Positions 53,143-60,919 of a stretch of DNA of 64,000 nucleotides are shown here, piece by piece. The stretch comes from JACPRL01 sp035573715 (GTDB lineage: Bacteria; Acidobacteriota; Terriglobia; Acidiferrales; 2-02-FULL-67-57). The notes beneath the pieces were generated by a model that did not search any database, had not been told where the DNA came from, and saw nothing but the letters and a program-made list of their open reading frames with translations. Made by a program: the position numbers and the translations under genes. The stretch lies in assembly GCA_035573715.1 (NCBI GenBank), contig DATLZZ010000019.1, forward strand, positions 34,138 through 98,137, given 5' to 3'. Every line of letters starts with the position of its first letter. Position 1 is the first letter of the stretch.

Positions 53143-53304
53143 GGTCAGCGCTCCTGCGCCCACGCGACAGACTTTGGCGCAGAATCGCTGCCCGCCGGAC
53201 ACGCTCTGCGGAAAGGCAGGCCCGACTTCATGACGCGTTTGGCAAGATAGGTTGCCGCTGCCAGCCGTGTCAAGCGAAAAGCCACTTCGCCGGCAGGCGT
53301 TGAT

Positions 53305-53334
53305 TTGCCCAGTTTCTACTCTAGTAGCTACAAT
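53305..53334 (+). promoter_or_regulatory. promoter of the DUF2905 gene implying a leaderless mRNA
   Basis: TTGCCC (53305-53310), 18-base spacer, TACAAT (53329-53334). The ATG at 53341 is six bases on, where transcription should start, and no Shine-Dalgarno is present (CGACCT). Confidence 0.45.
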
Positions 53335-53340
53335 CGACCT

Positions 53341-53574
53341 ATGGGCTTTGACTCCATCCGCGAACTGGGCAGGGCGCTGCTGCTCTTCGGCCTGGTTCTG
53401 GCCGGGCTCGGCCTGCTGCTGATGCTGGGGCCGAAGCTGGCCGGGCGGCTGGGGCGGCTGCCGGGCGACATCGTGATTCGGGGCGAGAATTTCACCTTTT
53501 ACTTTCCCCTGGTGACCTGCCTGCTCGTCAGTGCTATCCTCTCGCTGCTTTTCTGGCTCTTTTCGCGGAGGTGA
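53341..53574 (+). CDS. DUF2905-type two-helix membrane protein
   Basis: 77 residues with two transmembrane helices (ALLLFGLVLAGLGLLLMLG; PLVTCLLVSAILSLLFWLF). Between them is GRLPGDIVIRGENFTFYFP, the conserved core of DUF2905 proteins. The function of the family is unknown. It lies immediately before xseA (1-base gap) and so is probably cotranscribed. Confidence 0.88.
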   Translation: MGFDSIRELGRALLLFGLVLAGLGLLLMLGPKLAGRLGRLPGDIVIRGENFTFYFPLVTCLLVSAILSLLFWLFSRR

Positions 53575-53575
53575 G

Positions 53576-54883
53576 GTGGCGCAGCAGGGCCAACTGCAAC
53601 TCGTCCCCGAGCGCCGCATCTGGACGGTCAGCGAGCTGACCGCCCAGGTGCGCGATCTGCTGGAGCGCGCCTTTCGCGACCTCTGGGTGCAGGGCGAGGT
53701 TTCGAATTTCCGCGTCTCGCCCTACGGGCACTATTACTTCACCCTCAAGGATGAAGCGGCGCAGTTGCGCTGCTTTGTGCACAAGCGCGACGCGCGTTTC
53801 CTGCGCATGCAGCCGCAGGATGGGCTGGCTATCACCGCGCGCGGCGCGCTGGGGGTCTATGAGCCGCGGGGCGAGTATCAGCTTCTGGTCAACTACCTCG
53901 AGCCGGTCGGGGTGGGCGCACTGCAACTTGCCTTCGAGCAGTTGAAGCAGCGGCTGGCAACCGAAGGACTGTTCGAGGCCGCGCGCAAGAAACCGTTGCC
54001 GATGTTGCCGCGACGCATCGGACTGGTCACGTCGCCGCGCGGCGCCGCCATCGCCGATATGGTTCGCATCCTTCGGCGCCGCTACGAGAACCTCCACCTG
54101 TTGCTCTATCCGGTGCGCGTTCAGGGCGAAGGGGCGGCGGAAGAGATTGTCGAGGCCATCCAGTTTTTCAACCGCGCTCACGTTTCGCTCCGGCCTGACG
54201 TGGTGATTCTGGCGCGCGGCGGCGGCTCGCTGGAAGATTTGTGGGCCTTCAACGAAGAGGCGGTGGCGCGCGCCATCGCCGGCTCGAAGATTCCCGTCAT
54301 CACCGGCGTGGGCCATGAAACCGATTTTACCATCGCCGATTTTGTCGCCGACCTGCGCGCCCCCACACCCTCGGCGGCGGCCGAGCTGGTCATCCAAAGC
54401 AAGGAGGAATTGAAGCAACGGTTGCGCGCGCTGGACACCCGGCTGGCTGAGAGGCTGCGCTACCAGGTGCTGCACGCGCGGCATCAACTCTCGCAGTTGA
54501 TGCGGGCGCGCGGCTGGCGCCGGATGGAGTCGCTGCTGCGCGAGCAGGCCCAGCGCGCCGACGAGTTGGCGCTGCGCCTGCGGCAGGCATTGCTGGACTC
54601 GGTGGCGCGGCGGCGACAGGAGTGGGCGGTATTGGCTGCGCGGCTGGCGTCGTACGACTTGCGCGGAGCGGTGCAGCGGGAGCGGCTGCGCTTGAAGGCA
54701 CTCGCCGGGCAGTTGAACCAGTTGAGCCCGCTGGCGGTGCTCGAGCGCGGCTACGCCATTGTCTTCGATGCGGAAGGCAAGGTGGTGAAGTCGGCCGCCG
54801 CGGTCCGCGTCGGCGATCCCCTCGAAGTGCAGCTTGCCCGCGGACGCCTGCGCGCTGATGTCCGCAAGAAGGAACCCGGTTAG
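53576..54883 (+). CDS. xseA: exodeoxyribonuclease VII large subunit
   Basis: 435 residues. OB domain: TVSELTAQVRDLLERAF, LWVQGEVSNFR, HYYFTLKDEAAQLRCF. Catalytic core: GLVTSPRGAAIADM, DVVILARGGGSLEDLWAFNEE, ARAIAGSKIPVITGVGHETDFTIADFVADLRAPTPSAAAEL. Then a coiled coil and the C-terminal LERGYAIV. The GTG start has GGAGGTGAG directly upstream. The small subunit gene xseB normally follows but is absent; a HipA-like kinase gene is next. Confidence 0.96.
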   Translation: MAQQGQLQLVPERRIWTVSELTAQVRDLLERAFRDLWVQGEVSNFRVSPYGHYYFTLKDEAAQLRCFVHKRDARFLRMQPQDGLAITARGALGVYEPRGEYQLLVNYLEPVGVGALQLAFEQLKQRLATEGLFEAARKKPLPMLPRRIGLVTSPRGAAIADMVRILRRRYENLHLLLYPVRVQGEGAAEEIVEAIQFFNRAHVSLRPDVVILARGGGSLEDLWAFNEEAVARAIAGSKIPVITGVGHETDFTIADFVADLRAPTPSAAAELVIQSKEELKQRLRALDTRLAERLRYQVLHARHQLSQLMRARGWRRMESLLREQAQRADELALRLRQALLDSVARRRQEWAVLAARLASYDLRGAVQRERLRLKALAGQLNQLSPLAVLERGYAIVFDAEGKVVKSAAAVRVGDPLEVQLARGRLRADVRKKEPG

Positions 54884-54902
54884 GCGGGCCCGCCGCCCTT
54901 CC

Positions 54903-55706
54903 ATGTCCAAGCGCGCCGTTCAACACGTCCGCCGGATGCGCGGCGGAGCGCAAGCCCACCTGCTGCGCTGCGACGACGCCAACTACTATGTAACCAAGTT
55001 TCAGAACAACCCGCAGCACCTGCGGATTCTGGCCAATGAAATGCTTGGGACAAAGCTGGCCGAGGCGCTGGGCTTGCCGGCGGCGCGGCCGGAAGTGGTG
55101 GAAGTGAAGGCGGAACTGATTGATGGCACACCCGACCTGCGGGTGCACAAGGCGGGGCGGTGGGAAAAGTGCGCGCCCGGGTTCCAATTTGGGTCGAAGT
55201 TCCCCGGCGAGCCGGGACTGAGCGTAGTTTTCGACCTGCTCCCCGACGAGCGCCTGGGCGAGGTGGAGAACGTGGCTGACTTCGCCGGCATGGTGCTCTT
55301 CGACCAGTGGACCTGCAACACCAATGGCCGCCAGGTGCTTTACCTCAGCGAGCCGCATCGCCGTCGCGGCTACCGCGCCCTGATGATTGACCAGGGCTTC
55401 TGTTTCAACGCCGGCGAGTGGAATTTTCCCGACAGCCCACTGCGCGGGCTCTATCATCGCCACCGCGTCTACGCCGGGGTGCGCAGCTGGGAGAGCTTTG
55501 AGCCATTCCTGACCCGACTCGAAGCCCTGAACCCGCGTGTGCTCGATGAAGCCGCCGCCTCGGTTCCGCCCGAGTGGTACAATCACGACACCGACGCCAT
55601 GAATCGCCTGCTGGAACAGCTCGACCGGCGACGCAAACGTATTCGTGAGTTGCTGAGCGCGGCGAAGAATTCTTCGCGGAATCCGTTTCCCAACTGGAGA
55701 GACTGA
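54903..55706 (+). CDS. HipA-like kinase-fold protein
   Basis: 267 residues. Features of the HipA_2 group: DANYYVTKFQNNPQHLRILANEM at the N-terminus with a candidate nucleotide-binding Lys, LFDQWTCNTNGRQVLYL (catalytic-loop D-x5-N-x-R), and MIDQGFCFNAGEW (metal-binding Asp). It lacks the HipA N-terminal subdomain. In my recollection such proteins sit beside DUF3037 genes, as here (55842). Classical HipA phosphorylates GltX and causes persistence; for this group no target is established. Confidence 0.82.
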   Translation: MSKRAVQHVRRMRGGAQAHLLRCDDANYYVTKFQNNPQHLRILANEMLGTKLAEALGLPAARPEVVEVKAELIDGTPDLRVHKAGRWEKCAPGFQFGSKFPGEPGLSVVFDLLPDERLGEVENVADFAGMVLFDQWTCNTNGRQVLYLSEPHRRRGYRALMIDQGFCFNAGEWNFPDSPLRGLYHRHRVYAGVRSWESFEPFLTRLEALNPRVLDEAAASVPPEWYNHDTDAMNRLLEQLDRRRKRIRELLSAAKNSSRNPFPNWRD

Positions 55707-55776
55707 TGAGTAGTGCAGGCGGCAGTCGGGCATTCCCGGTCGCAGGTGCCACCGGGCTCGGCGGAGGGGATGGAAG

Positions 55777-55835
55777 GGCGGGGTTTCAACCCCGCCGTTT
55801 CGGCAGCCATCAAGGATGGGCTTTAGCCCCTGAGG
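55777..55835. repeat. bipartite palindromic element, copy 1 of 3, ending in a Shine-Dalgarno
   Basis: Module A: GGCGGGGTT-TC-AACCCCGCC (55777-55796, nine perfect pairs). Module B: GGGCT-TT-AGCCC followed by CTGAGG (55818-55835). The GAGG is the Shine-Dalgarno of the DUF3037 gene, seven bases before its GTG. The same two modules in the same order occur, on the minus strand, at 60852-60910 and 61906-61965. Confidence 0.8.
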
Positions 55836-55841
55836 TTCCCC

Positions 55842-56648
55842 GTGCTTGAAAAAGAGCGAAGCTGCGAATTCTATTTGTTGCGCTACGTTCCCAACATCGT
55901 GCGCGGCGAGTTCGTGAACCTGGGGGTGTTGGTGTACGACTTGCAGTCGCAGCGCCTGTTGCCGCCGAAGTTGCTGGAGGACTTCCGCCGCGTGCGGCGG
56001 CTCCATCCCTGGGCCGACTTGGACGTATTGGCGGCGCTGGAGCGGCAGATTGAAGCCGAGGCACCACAGCAGAACGGCGCGCTGCGCTCCTATCTGGAAA
56101 GAATGCAGCAGTACTCGAACGTGCTGGAGTTCAGTGAGCCGAAAGCGGTTCTGACCGCGGACGCCGAGGCCGAGCTGGAGCGACTCTTTGAAACCTACGT
56201 GGCAGAGCCGCGCTATCCCGGCCGGGTGACGGTGGCGGTGGAGCGCTCGCGCGCCTGGATTCGCTCGCAACTCAACGCGGCGCTGCGCCGCGCCGGCCTG
56301 TGGCAGCGACTCGACCGGGGCGTCCGCGTCGAAGACTACACCCACAAGGGCGACCGCTTCCGGTTCGACTTCGGCTGGCGGCGCAACGGCAACCTGGGCT
56401 TCCTGCAGGCGCTGGCTTTGGAGCGGGAAGTCGACCGCGCCAAAGTGCTGGCCTACACGATGGAACGCATCCAGACGCGCCTGGCGGCACAGAAGCTCAC
56501 CGCAAGCTGCACCGCCATCGTCGAGGCGCCGCCCGAGAACGAAACCGCCGAGCTTGCGGCCCGTATCCTCGCCGAGCAGAAAATTGCGGTCGTCCCGGTT
56601 GCCGGGCTCGATGCGTTCACCGCCGAGCTGGCCCGCCGGCTTTCCTGA
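55842..56648 (+). CDS. DUF3037-family protein, partner of the HipA-like kinase
   Basis: 268 residues. The N-terminus CEFYLLRYVPNIVRGEFVNLGVLVYD is the DUF3037 hallmark. The middle is helical (RRVRRLHPWADLDVLAALERQI, LERMQQYSNVLEF). The C-terminal half (FRFDFGWRRNGNLGFLQALAL, FTAELARRLS) is alpha/beta. GTG start with GAGG seven bases upstream supplied by a palindromic repeat. Pairing with the HipA-like gene suggests a two-component module, possibly kinase plus regulator. Confidence 0.82.
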   Translation: MLEKERSCEFYLLRYVPNIVRGEFVNLGVLVYDLQSQRLLPPKLLEDFRRVRRLHPWADLDVLAALERQIEAEAPQQNGALRSYLERMQQYSNVLEFSEPKAVLTADAEAELERLFETYVAEPRYPGRVTVAVERSRAWIRSQLNAALRRAGLWQRLDRGVRVEDYTHKGDRFRFDFGWRRNGNLGFLQALALEREVDRAKVLAYTMERIQTRLAAQKLTASCTAIVEAPPENETAELAARILAEQKIAVVPVAGLDAFTAELARRLS

Positions 56649-56674
56649 GCCGGAGCCTTTTTTTGCACTTTTGC

Positions 56675-56703
56675 TTGGCCTTTTGCCCCATCCGGACTAG
56701 AAT
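56675..56703 (+). promoter_or_regulatory. promoter of the radical SAM gene
   Basis: TTGGCC, exactly 17 bases, TAGAAT. The predicted start (about 56710) leaves a leader of roughly 60 bases before the TTG start codon. Confidence 0.5.
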
Positions 56704-56771
56704 TGGCGCGCCTAGTGGCTGAGGAAGCAAACCAGACTCGGATTGCCGTCTAAGAAGGGCAGGGTGCTCCA

Positions 56772-58367
56772 TTGCGCGATTCGCTAAAGGTCCTGCTCAT
56801 CAGTCCGAACAATCCCTTCAACTGTTATCGTGTGCCGGCCTTCCCCAAGTGGGCGTCGTGGCTTACGCGCAACATGAACTTCGGCGAGGGCGGCGTTTTT
56901 CCCGGGCTCAATCTGGCCATTCTTGCTTCGCTCACCCCCGGTGACATTGAAGTCCGAATCATTGACGAGAGCGTGGAGCCGATTGACTTCGAGAGCGACG
57001 CCGACCTCATCGGCATCACCGCCATGACCAACATGGCGCCGGCAGCCTACTACATCGCCGACAAGTTCCGCGCTCGCGGCAAGACGGTGGTGCTGGGCGG
57101 CGTCCACGTGACGGTTTGCCCGGAGGAGGCGGCGCCGCACGCCGACGCGGTTGTGGTGGGAGAGGCGGAGTACTTGTGGCCGCAGGTGCTGCGCGACTTC
57201 CGACGTGGCAGCTTGCAGAAGTTCTACCGCGCCGACCGGTTGTTCGACATGAAGGGCGCGCCCATCCCGCGACGCGACCTGCTCAAGCGCGACCGCTACC
57301 TGATTCCGCAGACGGTGGAAACCGCGCGCGGCTGCCCGTTCGATTGCGACTTCTGCTCGGTGAGCCGCACCGCCGGCCGCGCCTACCGTTTCCGCCCCCT
57401 CGAGGAAGTGCAGGAAGACCTGCGGTCGTTGGGCCGCAACCGCTGGGTGTTTTTCATTGACGACATCATCAACGGCAACCGCAAGCGGGCGCTGGAGCTG
57501 TTCAAGGCCATCGCGCCGCTGAAGGTGCGCTGGGGCGCGCAGGCCACCATTCTCATCGCCGAGGATGAGGAACTGCTGGCGGCGGCGCGCGAGGCCGGCT
57601 GCACCACACTGTTCATCGGCTTTGAGACTTTCTCCAACGCCGGCCTGAAGAAACTGGGCAAGCCGGTCAACTGGCACGAGCGCTTCCTGAAAGTGGTGGA
57701 GCGCATCCACGCCCGCAAGATCGGCATCTGGGGCGCGTTTGTGTTCGGGCTGGACTGCGACACGGTGGAGTCGTTGCGCGAGACGGTGCGCGTGGCGATC
57801 GAAGGCCAGCTCGAGTTCGCCCAATTCTCCTGCCTGACTCCGCTGCCAGGCACCGCGCTCTATCGCCAGTACATTGCCGAGGGGCGAGTGCGCGAGAACG
57901 ACTGGAGCGAGTTCAACTTCGGCAACGTCACCTTCCTGCCCAAGAACATGACCGAGCAGGAGCTGAAAGAGGTCATCGCCTATGCCTGGGGCGAGTTCTA
58001 CAACTGGAAGTCGGCGCGGCAACGGCTGGCGTGGCGCAAGCCGTTTCGCTCGCCCATCGGGCCGGGCGGGCTGCGCTCGCCGCTGCACGTTCGCAACCTG
58101 ATTTACTGGGCGAGCAACATCGGCATTGGCCGGCTGGTGGCCTACGGGATGCAGAAGGGCTTGCGCACCCGCGCGCTGGGCGCGCCGGAGAGCGTCTACG
58201 AGGGGATGAAGCGCGAGCAGGGCCGCGCGCCGGAGTTGCCGCAGGACTTCAGTCCGCGCGACCCCGACACCGTAGCCGGCGCCGGTGCGTTGGTGATTCT
58301 CAATTCCGGCACTGTCGACCGCCCGGGGAAACCTCCCGCGCAACCATCATCCTCGGCCGACGATTAG
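56772..58367 (+). CDS. B12-binding-type radical SAM protein
   Basis: 531 residues. The N-terminal ~145 form a cobalamin-binding-like Rossmann fold (LLISPNNPFNCYR, VVLGGVHVTVCPEEA, AVVVGEAEYLW), but D-x-H-x-x-G is missing as in many class B enzymes. The radical SAM cluster motif is CPFDCDFCS (C188, C192, C195), followed by VFFIDDIINGNRKRA and LFIGFETFSNAGLKKLGKP. The C-terminus is unusual, with about 60 low-complexity Pro/Ser/Gly-rich residues. Relatives include hopanoid and bacteriochlorophyll enzymes; the reaction here cannot be assigned. TTG start with GGGCAGGG upstream. Confidence 0.87.
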   Translation: MRDSLKVLLISPNNPFNCYRVPAFPKWASWLTRNMNFGEGGVFPGLNLAILASLTPGDIEVRIIDESVEPIDFESDADLIGITAMTNMAPAAYYIADKFRARGKTVVLGGVHVTVCPEEAAPHADAVVVGEAEYLWPQVLRDFRRGSLQKFYRADRLFDMKGAPIPRRDLLKRDRYLIPQTVETARGCPFDCDFCSVSRTAGRAYRFRPLEEVQEDLRSLGRNRWVFFIDDIINGNRKRALELFKAIAPLKVRWGAQATILIAEDEELLAAAREAGCTTLFIGFETFSNAGLKKLGKPVNWHERFLKVVERIHARKIGIWGAFVFGLDCDTVESLRETVRVAIEGQLEFAQFSCLTPLPGTALYRQYIAEGRVRENDWSEFNFGNVTFLPKNMTEQELKEVIAYAWGEFYNWKSARQRLAWRKPFRSPIGPGGLRSPLHVRNLIYWASNIGIGRLVAYGMQKGLRTRALGAPESVYEGMKREQGRAPELPQDFSPRDPDTVAGAGALVILNSGTVDRPGKPPAQPSSSADD

Positions 58368-58386
58368 GGCAGTCCTCTTTGTCTTG

Positions 58387-58683
58387 ATGTTCGACTCTAA
58401 CGGAATTGTCCGAGGTGGCCAAACGAGTTACGAGAAAAGCGACTTGGCTGCCGGGGCCGAGCAACATAGGGAATTGCGACTGAGCAATCTGCTCTATGTT
58501 GACCCCGCTGAGCAGTACCGCCGATACGTGGTGGCCATCGAAAGCGCGCGAGCCGGTGGCCTCGCGTGGAGCGTGTCGCTATCAGAGAAAGACCTCATTT
58601 CGGCCATGAAGGAAGGGAAGGCTGTGCCAGCCAAGGAATCTACCGTTTGTGGCCCGGACCCATGTGAGGGATCACCACAATAA
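58387..58683 (+). CDS. small hypothetical protein
   Basis: 98 residues, soluble, no known motif (LRLSNLLYVDPAEQYRRYVV, SVSLSEKDLISAMKEGKAVP; two Cys near the C-terminus). No convincing Shine-Dalgarno. Codon use is less GC-biased than its neighbours. It may be a real orphan or a decayed fragment. Confidence 0.4.
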   Translation: MFDSNGIVRGGQTSYEKSDLAAGAEQHRELRLSNLLYVDPAEQYRRYVVAIESARAGGLAWSVSLSEKDLISAMKEGKAVPAKESTVCGPDPCEGSPQ

Positions 58684-58701
58684 GCTACCAAGTTCCTGAG
58701 A

Positions 58702-58860
58702 CTAGCCTTTGGGCTTTTCGAGCTTCTCGATTTCTTTTTCCCACTGCTGGAGGGCGCCGGGGAGGCCTTCGCCCATGTCGGCCAGCTTGCGCTTGAGGAG
58801 CCAGACGGCGAGAGCGGCGACCACTACCAGCACGACGAGGGCGAGGAGAACAATGGTCAT
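58702..58860 (-). CDS. small single-span membrane protein
   Basis: 52 residues on the minus strand: MTIVLLALVV and a further ~15 hydrophobic residues form one N-terminal helix, then KRKLADMGEGL and a charged helix QQWEKEIEKLEKPKG. A well-formed helix plus a positive stop-transfer edge and a charged cytosolic tail support a real gene in a frame where longer overlapping frames are Arg/Pro/Ser-rich noise. There is no strong Shine-Dalgarno (TTGGGCCAACC). Its resemblance to BdbA/YtxH-type tail-anchored proteins is only general. Confidence 0.62.
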   Translation of the reverse strand: MTIVLLALVVLVVVAALAVWLLKRKLADMGEGLPGALQQWEKEIEKLEKPKG

Positions 58861-58898
58861 GGTTGGCCCAAGAACATCGATTCACCTAACGAGTTCTC

Positions 58899-59420
58899 TT
58901 ACTTGCATTTCTTCATGACTTTTTTGATGTGTTCGGAAAGCTGGCCCTTGTCTCTCTTCTCGATCAGTTCGTCCAGGAACTTGTGGCGCGCTTGAGGTTC
59001 CGCCTTGAGTATTGATTCATACATCCGCAGGGCACCTTCTAATCCCGCCTGATAGACAGCTTCCCTATTCTTGGCCTGCGCGGGATTCTCGATTATGAAT
59101 GCGGCGCTGGAAAAGATTGTCTGCACAAAGAGTTCCGAGGAGTAGTTCTTGTCGGCCTTGAAAACCGGGCCGATGAGATCGCCACAAAACTCTACGGTGA
59201 TGTCTGGTATTTCAATCAACCAAGACAGCAACCACTCCCGGGCTTCCTTCGCTCCCTCGTGAAATGGGTATTGTTCCAGGCCGCGAGTCAGCTTGACGGC
59301 ATGCTCGCGTTCCTCAGGGGTTGAGGGGCCGCGTTTTTCGGCTGAAGCTGCCGGGGAAGCGATTGCAATGGCAAGAACGGTTGCCAACGTTGCCAGAATC
59401 ATCTTCCGCTTCACGGACAT
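58899..59420 (-). CDS. exported hypothetical protein
   Basis: 173 residues. Signal peptide ~1-25 (RKMILATLATVLAIAIASPA, then ASA). The mature part is helical: EREHAVKLTRGLEQYPFHEG, AREWLLSWLIEIPDITVEFC and LIEKRDKGQLSEHIKKVMKK. I remember similar exported proteins in Acidobacteriota but no name. ATG at 59420 has GAGAGAA directly upstream. Less GC-biased than the E2 gene upstream. Confidence 0.75.
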   Translation of the reverse strand: MSVKRKMILATLATVLAIAIASPAASAEKRGPSTPEEREHAVKLTRGLEQYPFHEGAKEAREWLLSWLIEIPDITVEFCGDLIGPVFKADKNYSSELFVQTIFSSAAFIIENPAQAKNREAVYQAGLEGALRMYESILKAEPQARHKFLDELIEKRDKGQLSEHIKKVMKKCK

Positions 59421-59443
59421 TTCTCTCTGCATCCGGAGCCGCA

Positions 59444-60793
59444 CTACAGCACCGGCTCCGCCCATTCCTCCAGGGTCTTCTTGATGCGGCCGAGGAACTG
59501 GTGGGCAACGGCGCCGTCGACCACGCGGTGGTCATAGCTCAGCGTCAGGTAGACCATGGAGCGGATGGCGATGGCGTCGTTGATGACCACGGCGCGCTTC
59601 TGAATCGCGCCCAGGCCGAGGATGCCGACGTTGGGCTGGTTGATGACCGGCAGGCCCATCAGGCCGCCGAAGACGCCCGGGTTGGTGATGGAGAAAGTCG
59701 AGTGTTGAACGTCCTCGGGCTTGAGCTTCTTGGTGCGGGCGCGAGTGGCCAGGTCGGTGACGGCGCGCTGCAGGCCCAGGAAGTTGAGCTCGTCGGCGTT
59801 CTTGATGACCGGCACGATGAGGCCGTTTTCCAGCGCCACGGCAACGCCGATGTTGATGTCGCGGTGCTTGACCACCGTGGTGCCGTCGAGCGAGCTATTG
59901 ACTTCGGGGAACGCTTGCAGCGCCAGCACCGCCGCGCGGATGAAGAACGGCATAAAGGTCAGCTTGGTTTCGGTCTTGCGCTCGAACTCGCCCTTGAGCT
60001 GGTCGCGGAGCTGGACGATGCCGGTGACGTCGGCCTCGTCAATCGAATAGACGTGCGGGCTGGTGCGCTTGCTGAGCACCATGTGCTCGGCGATGGAGCG
60101 GCGCATGGGGGTGAGCGGCTCGGTCTCGTAGCGGCCGAAGTAGAGCCGCTCGCGCGGAACGGCCACGCCCAGAACTTCGGTCGGCATCGCCGGGCCAGCG
60201 GCGGCTACAGCGGCGGGCGGCGCTGCGGCGGGGACGCCCTTTTCGATGGCTTGCAAAACGTCTTGCTTGGAGATGCGTCCACCGGCGCCGGTGCCGGTGA
60301 TGCGGGAGAGGTCGAGGCCGTGCTCCTTCGCCATCTTGCGGACGAGCGGCGAGGTGCGGACGCCCATCTCGCGGAGCTTGGCGGCTTCGAAGACGGGAGC
60401 GGCAGCCGCGGGAGCTGGCTTCGGCGGCGGAGGTGGAGGAGGCGCAGCGGCGGCGGGCTTGGGCGCTTCCTTCGCCGGCGCGGGTGCGGGCACGGCTGGC
60501 GCGAGCTTCGCTTCCGCCTTCGCCGGCGCGGGCGCGGGAGCGGCTGCGGCGGCTCCGCCGTCTTCGAGGATGGCGACCACGGTGTTGATGGGGACCGTCT
60601 GGCCTTCCTTGACGACGATTTCTTTGAGCACGCCCGCGCCGGGGGAGGGAATCTCCGCGTCGACTTTGTCGGTGGAGATTTCGAACAGCGGCTCGTCGCG
60701 CTCTACCTTGTCGCCGGGTTTCTTCAGCCACTTGGTGACGGTGCCCTCGAAAATGGATTCGCCCATCTGCGGCATCAGGACATTGGTCGGCAT
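59444..60793 (-). CDS. 2-oxoacid dehydrogenase E2, dihydrolipoyl acyltransferase
   Basis: 449 residues. One lipoyl domain (~1-77) with the lipoyl Lys in STDKVDAE (K43). An Ala/Pro-rich linker (~80-140). The peripheral subunit-binding domain is at ~145-185 (TSPLVRKMAKEHGLDLSRI). The catalytic domain has LTPMRRSIAEHMV, FTITNPG-like STFSITNPGVFGG, and the active site SYDHRVVDGA (His about 422). ATG at 60793 with AAGGAGCAACTG upstream. Operon with E1beta, E1alpha and lipB. The E3 gene is not in the window. Confidence 0.94.
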   Translation of the reverse strand: MPTNVLMPQMGESIFEGTVTKWLKKPGDKVERDEPLFEISTDKVDAEIPSPGAGVLKEIVVKEGQTVPINTVVAILEDGGAAAAAPAPAPAKAEAKLAPAVPAPAPAKEAPKPAAAAPPPPPPPKPAPAAAAPVFEAAKLREMGVRTSPLVRKMAKEHGLDLSRITGTGAGGRISKQDVLQAIEKGVPAAAPPAAVAAAGPAMPTEVLGVAVPRERLYFGRYETEPLTPMRRSIAEHMVLSKRTSPHVYSIDEADVTGIVQLRDQLKGEFERKTETKLTFMPFFIRAAVLALQAFPEVNSSLDGTTVVKHRDINIGVAVALENGLIVPVIKNADELNFLGLQRAVTDLATRARTKKLKPEDVQHSTFSITNPGVFGGLMGLPVINQPNVGILGLGAIQKRAVVINDAIAIRSMVYLTLSYDHRVVDGAVAHQFLGRIKKTLEEWAEPVL

Positions 60794-60836
60794 CAGTTGC
60801 TCCTTAACGGGTCCCAATCCTGGGAAAGAAAACCCG

Positions 60837-60842
60837 ATTATA
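60837..60842 (-). promoter_or_regulatory. putative internal -10 box for the E2 gene
   Basis: TATAAT on the minus strand, 43 bases upstream of the E2 ATG and just downstream of the bipartite palindrome (copy 2). At normal spacing the -35 reads TTTAGC and lies in the palindrome arm, so the element may affect this promoter. Confidence 0.35.
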
Positions 60843-60851
60843 TCGTATCAA

Positions 60852-60910
60852 CCTCAGGGGCTAAAGCCCGTGAGGAGGTGTGCAGCTTGCGGCGGGGTTC
60901 AAGCCCCGCC
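60852..60910. repeat. bipartite palindromic element, copy 2 of 3
   Basis: Minus-strand orientation. Module B: CCTCA-G-GGGCT-AA-AGCCC-G-TGAGG (60852-60875), ten pairs with a single mismatch. Module A: GGCGGGGTT-CA-AGCCCCGCC (60891-60910), nine pairs with one wobble. Fills the gap between the E1beta stop and the E2 gene. On the minus strand module A starts 9 bases after the stop. Confidence 0.8.
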
Positions 60911-60919
60911 CTTCCGACT

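Noticed and set aside
54390..56345. A 651-codon minus-strand open frame across xseA, the HipA-like gene and the DUF3037 gene
   Set aside because: It spans three genes supported by motifs and Shine-Dalgarno sites, and lacks its own.
58685..58918. Arg/Pro-rich and Ser-rich frames overlapping the 52-residue membrane protein
   Set aside because: Both have the composition of frame-shifted shadows, whereas the third frame gives a clean transmembrane helix and charged tail.
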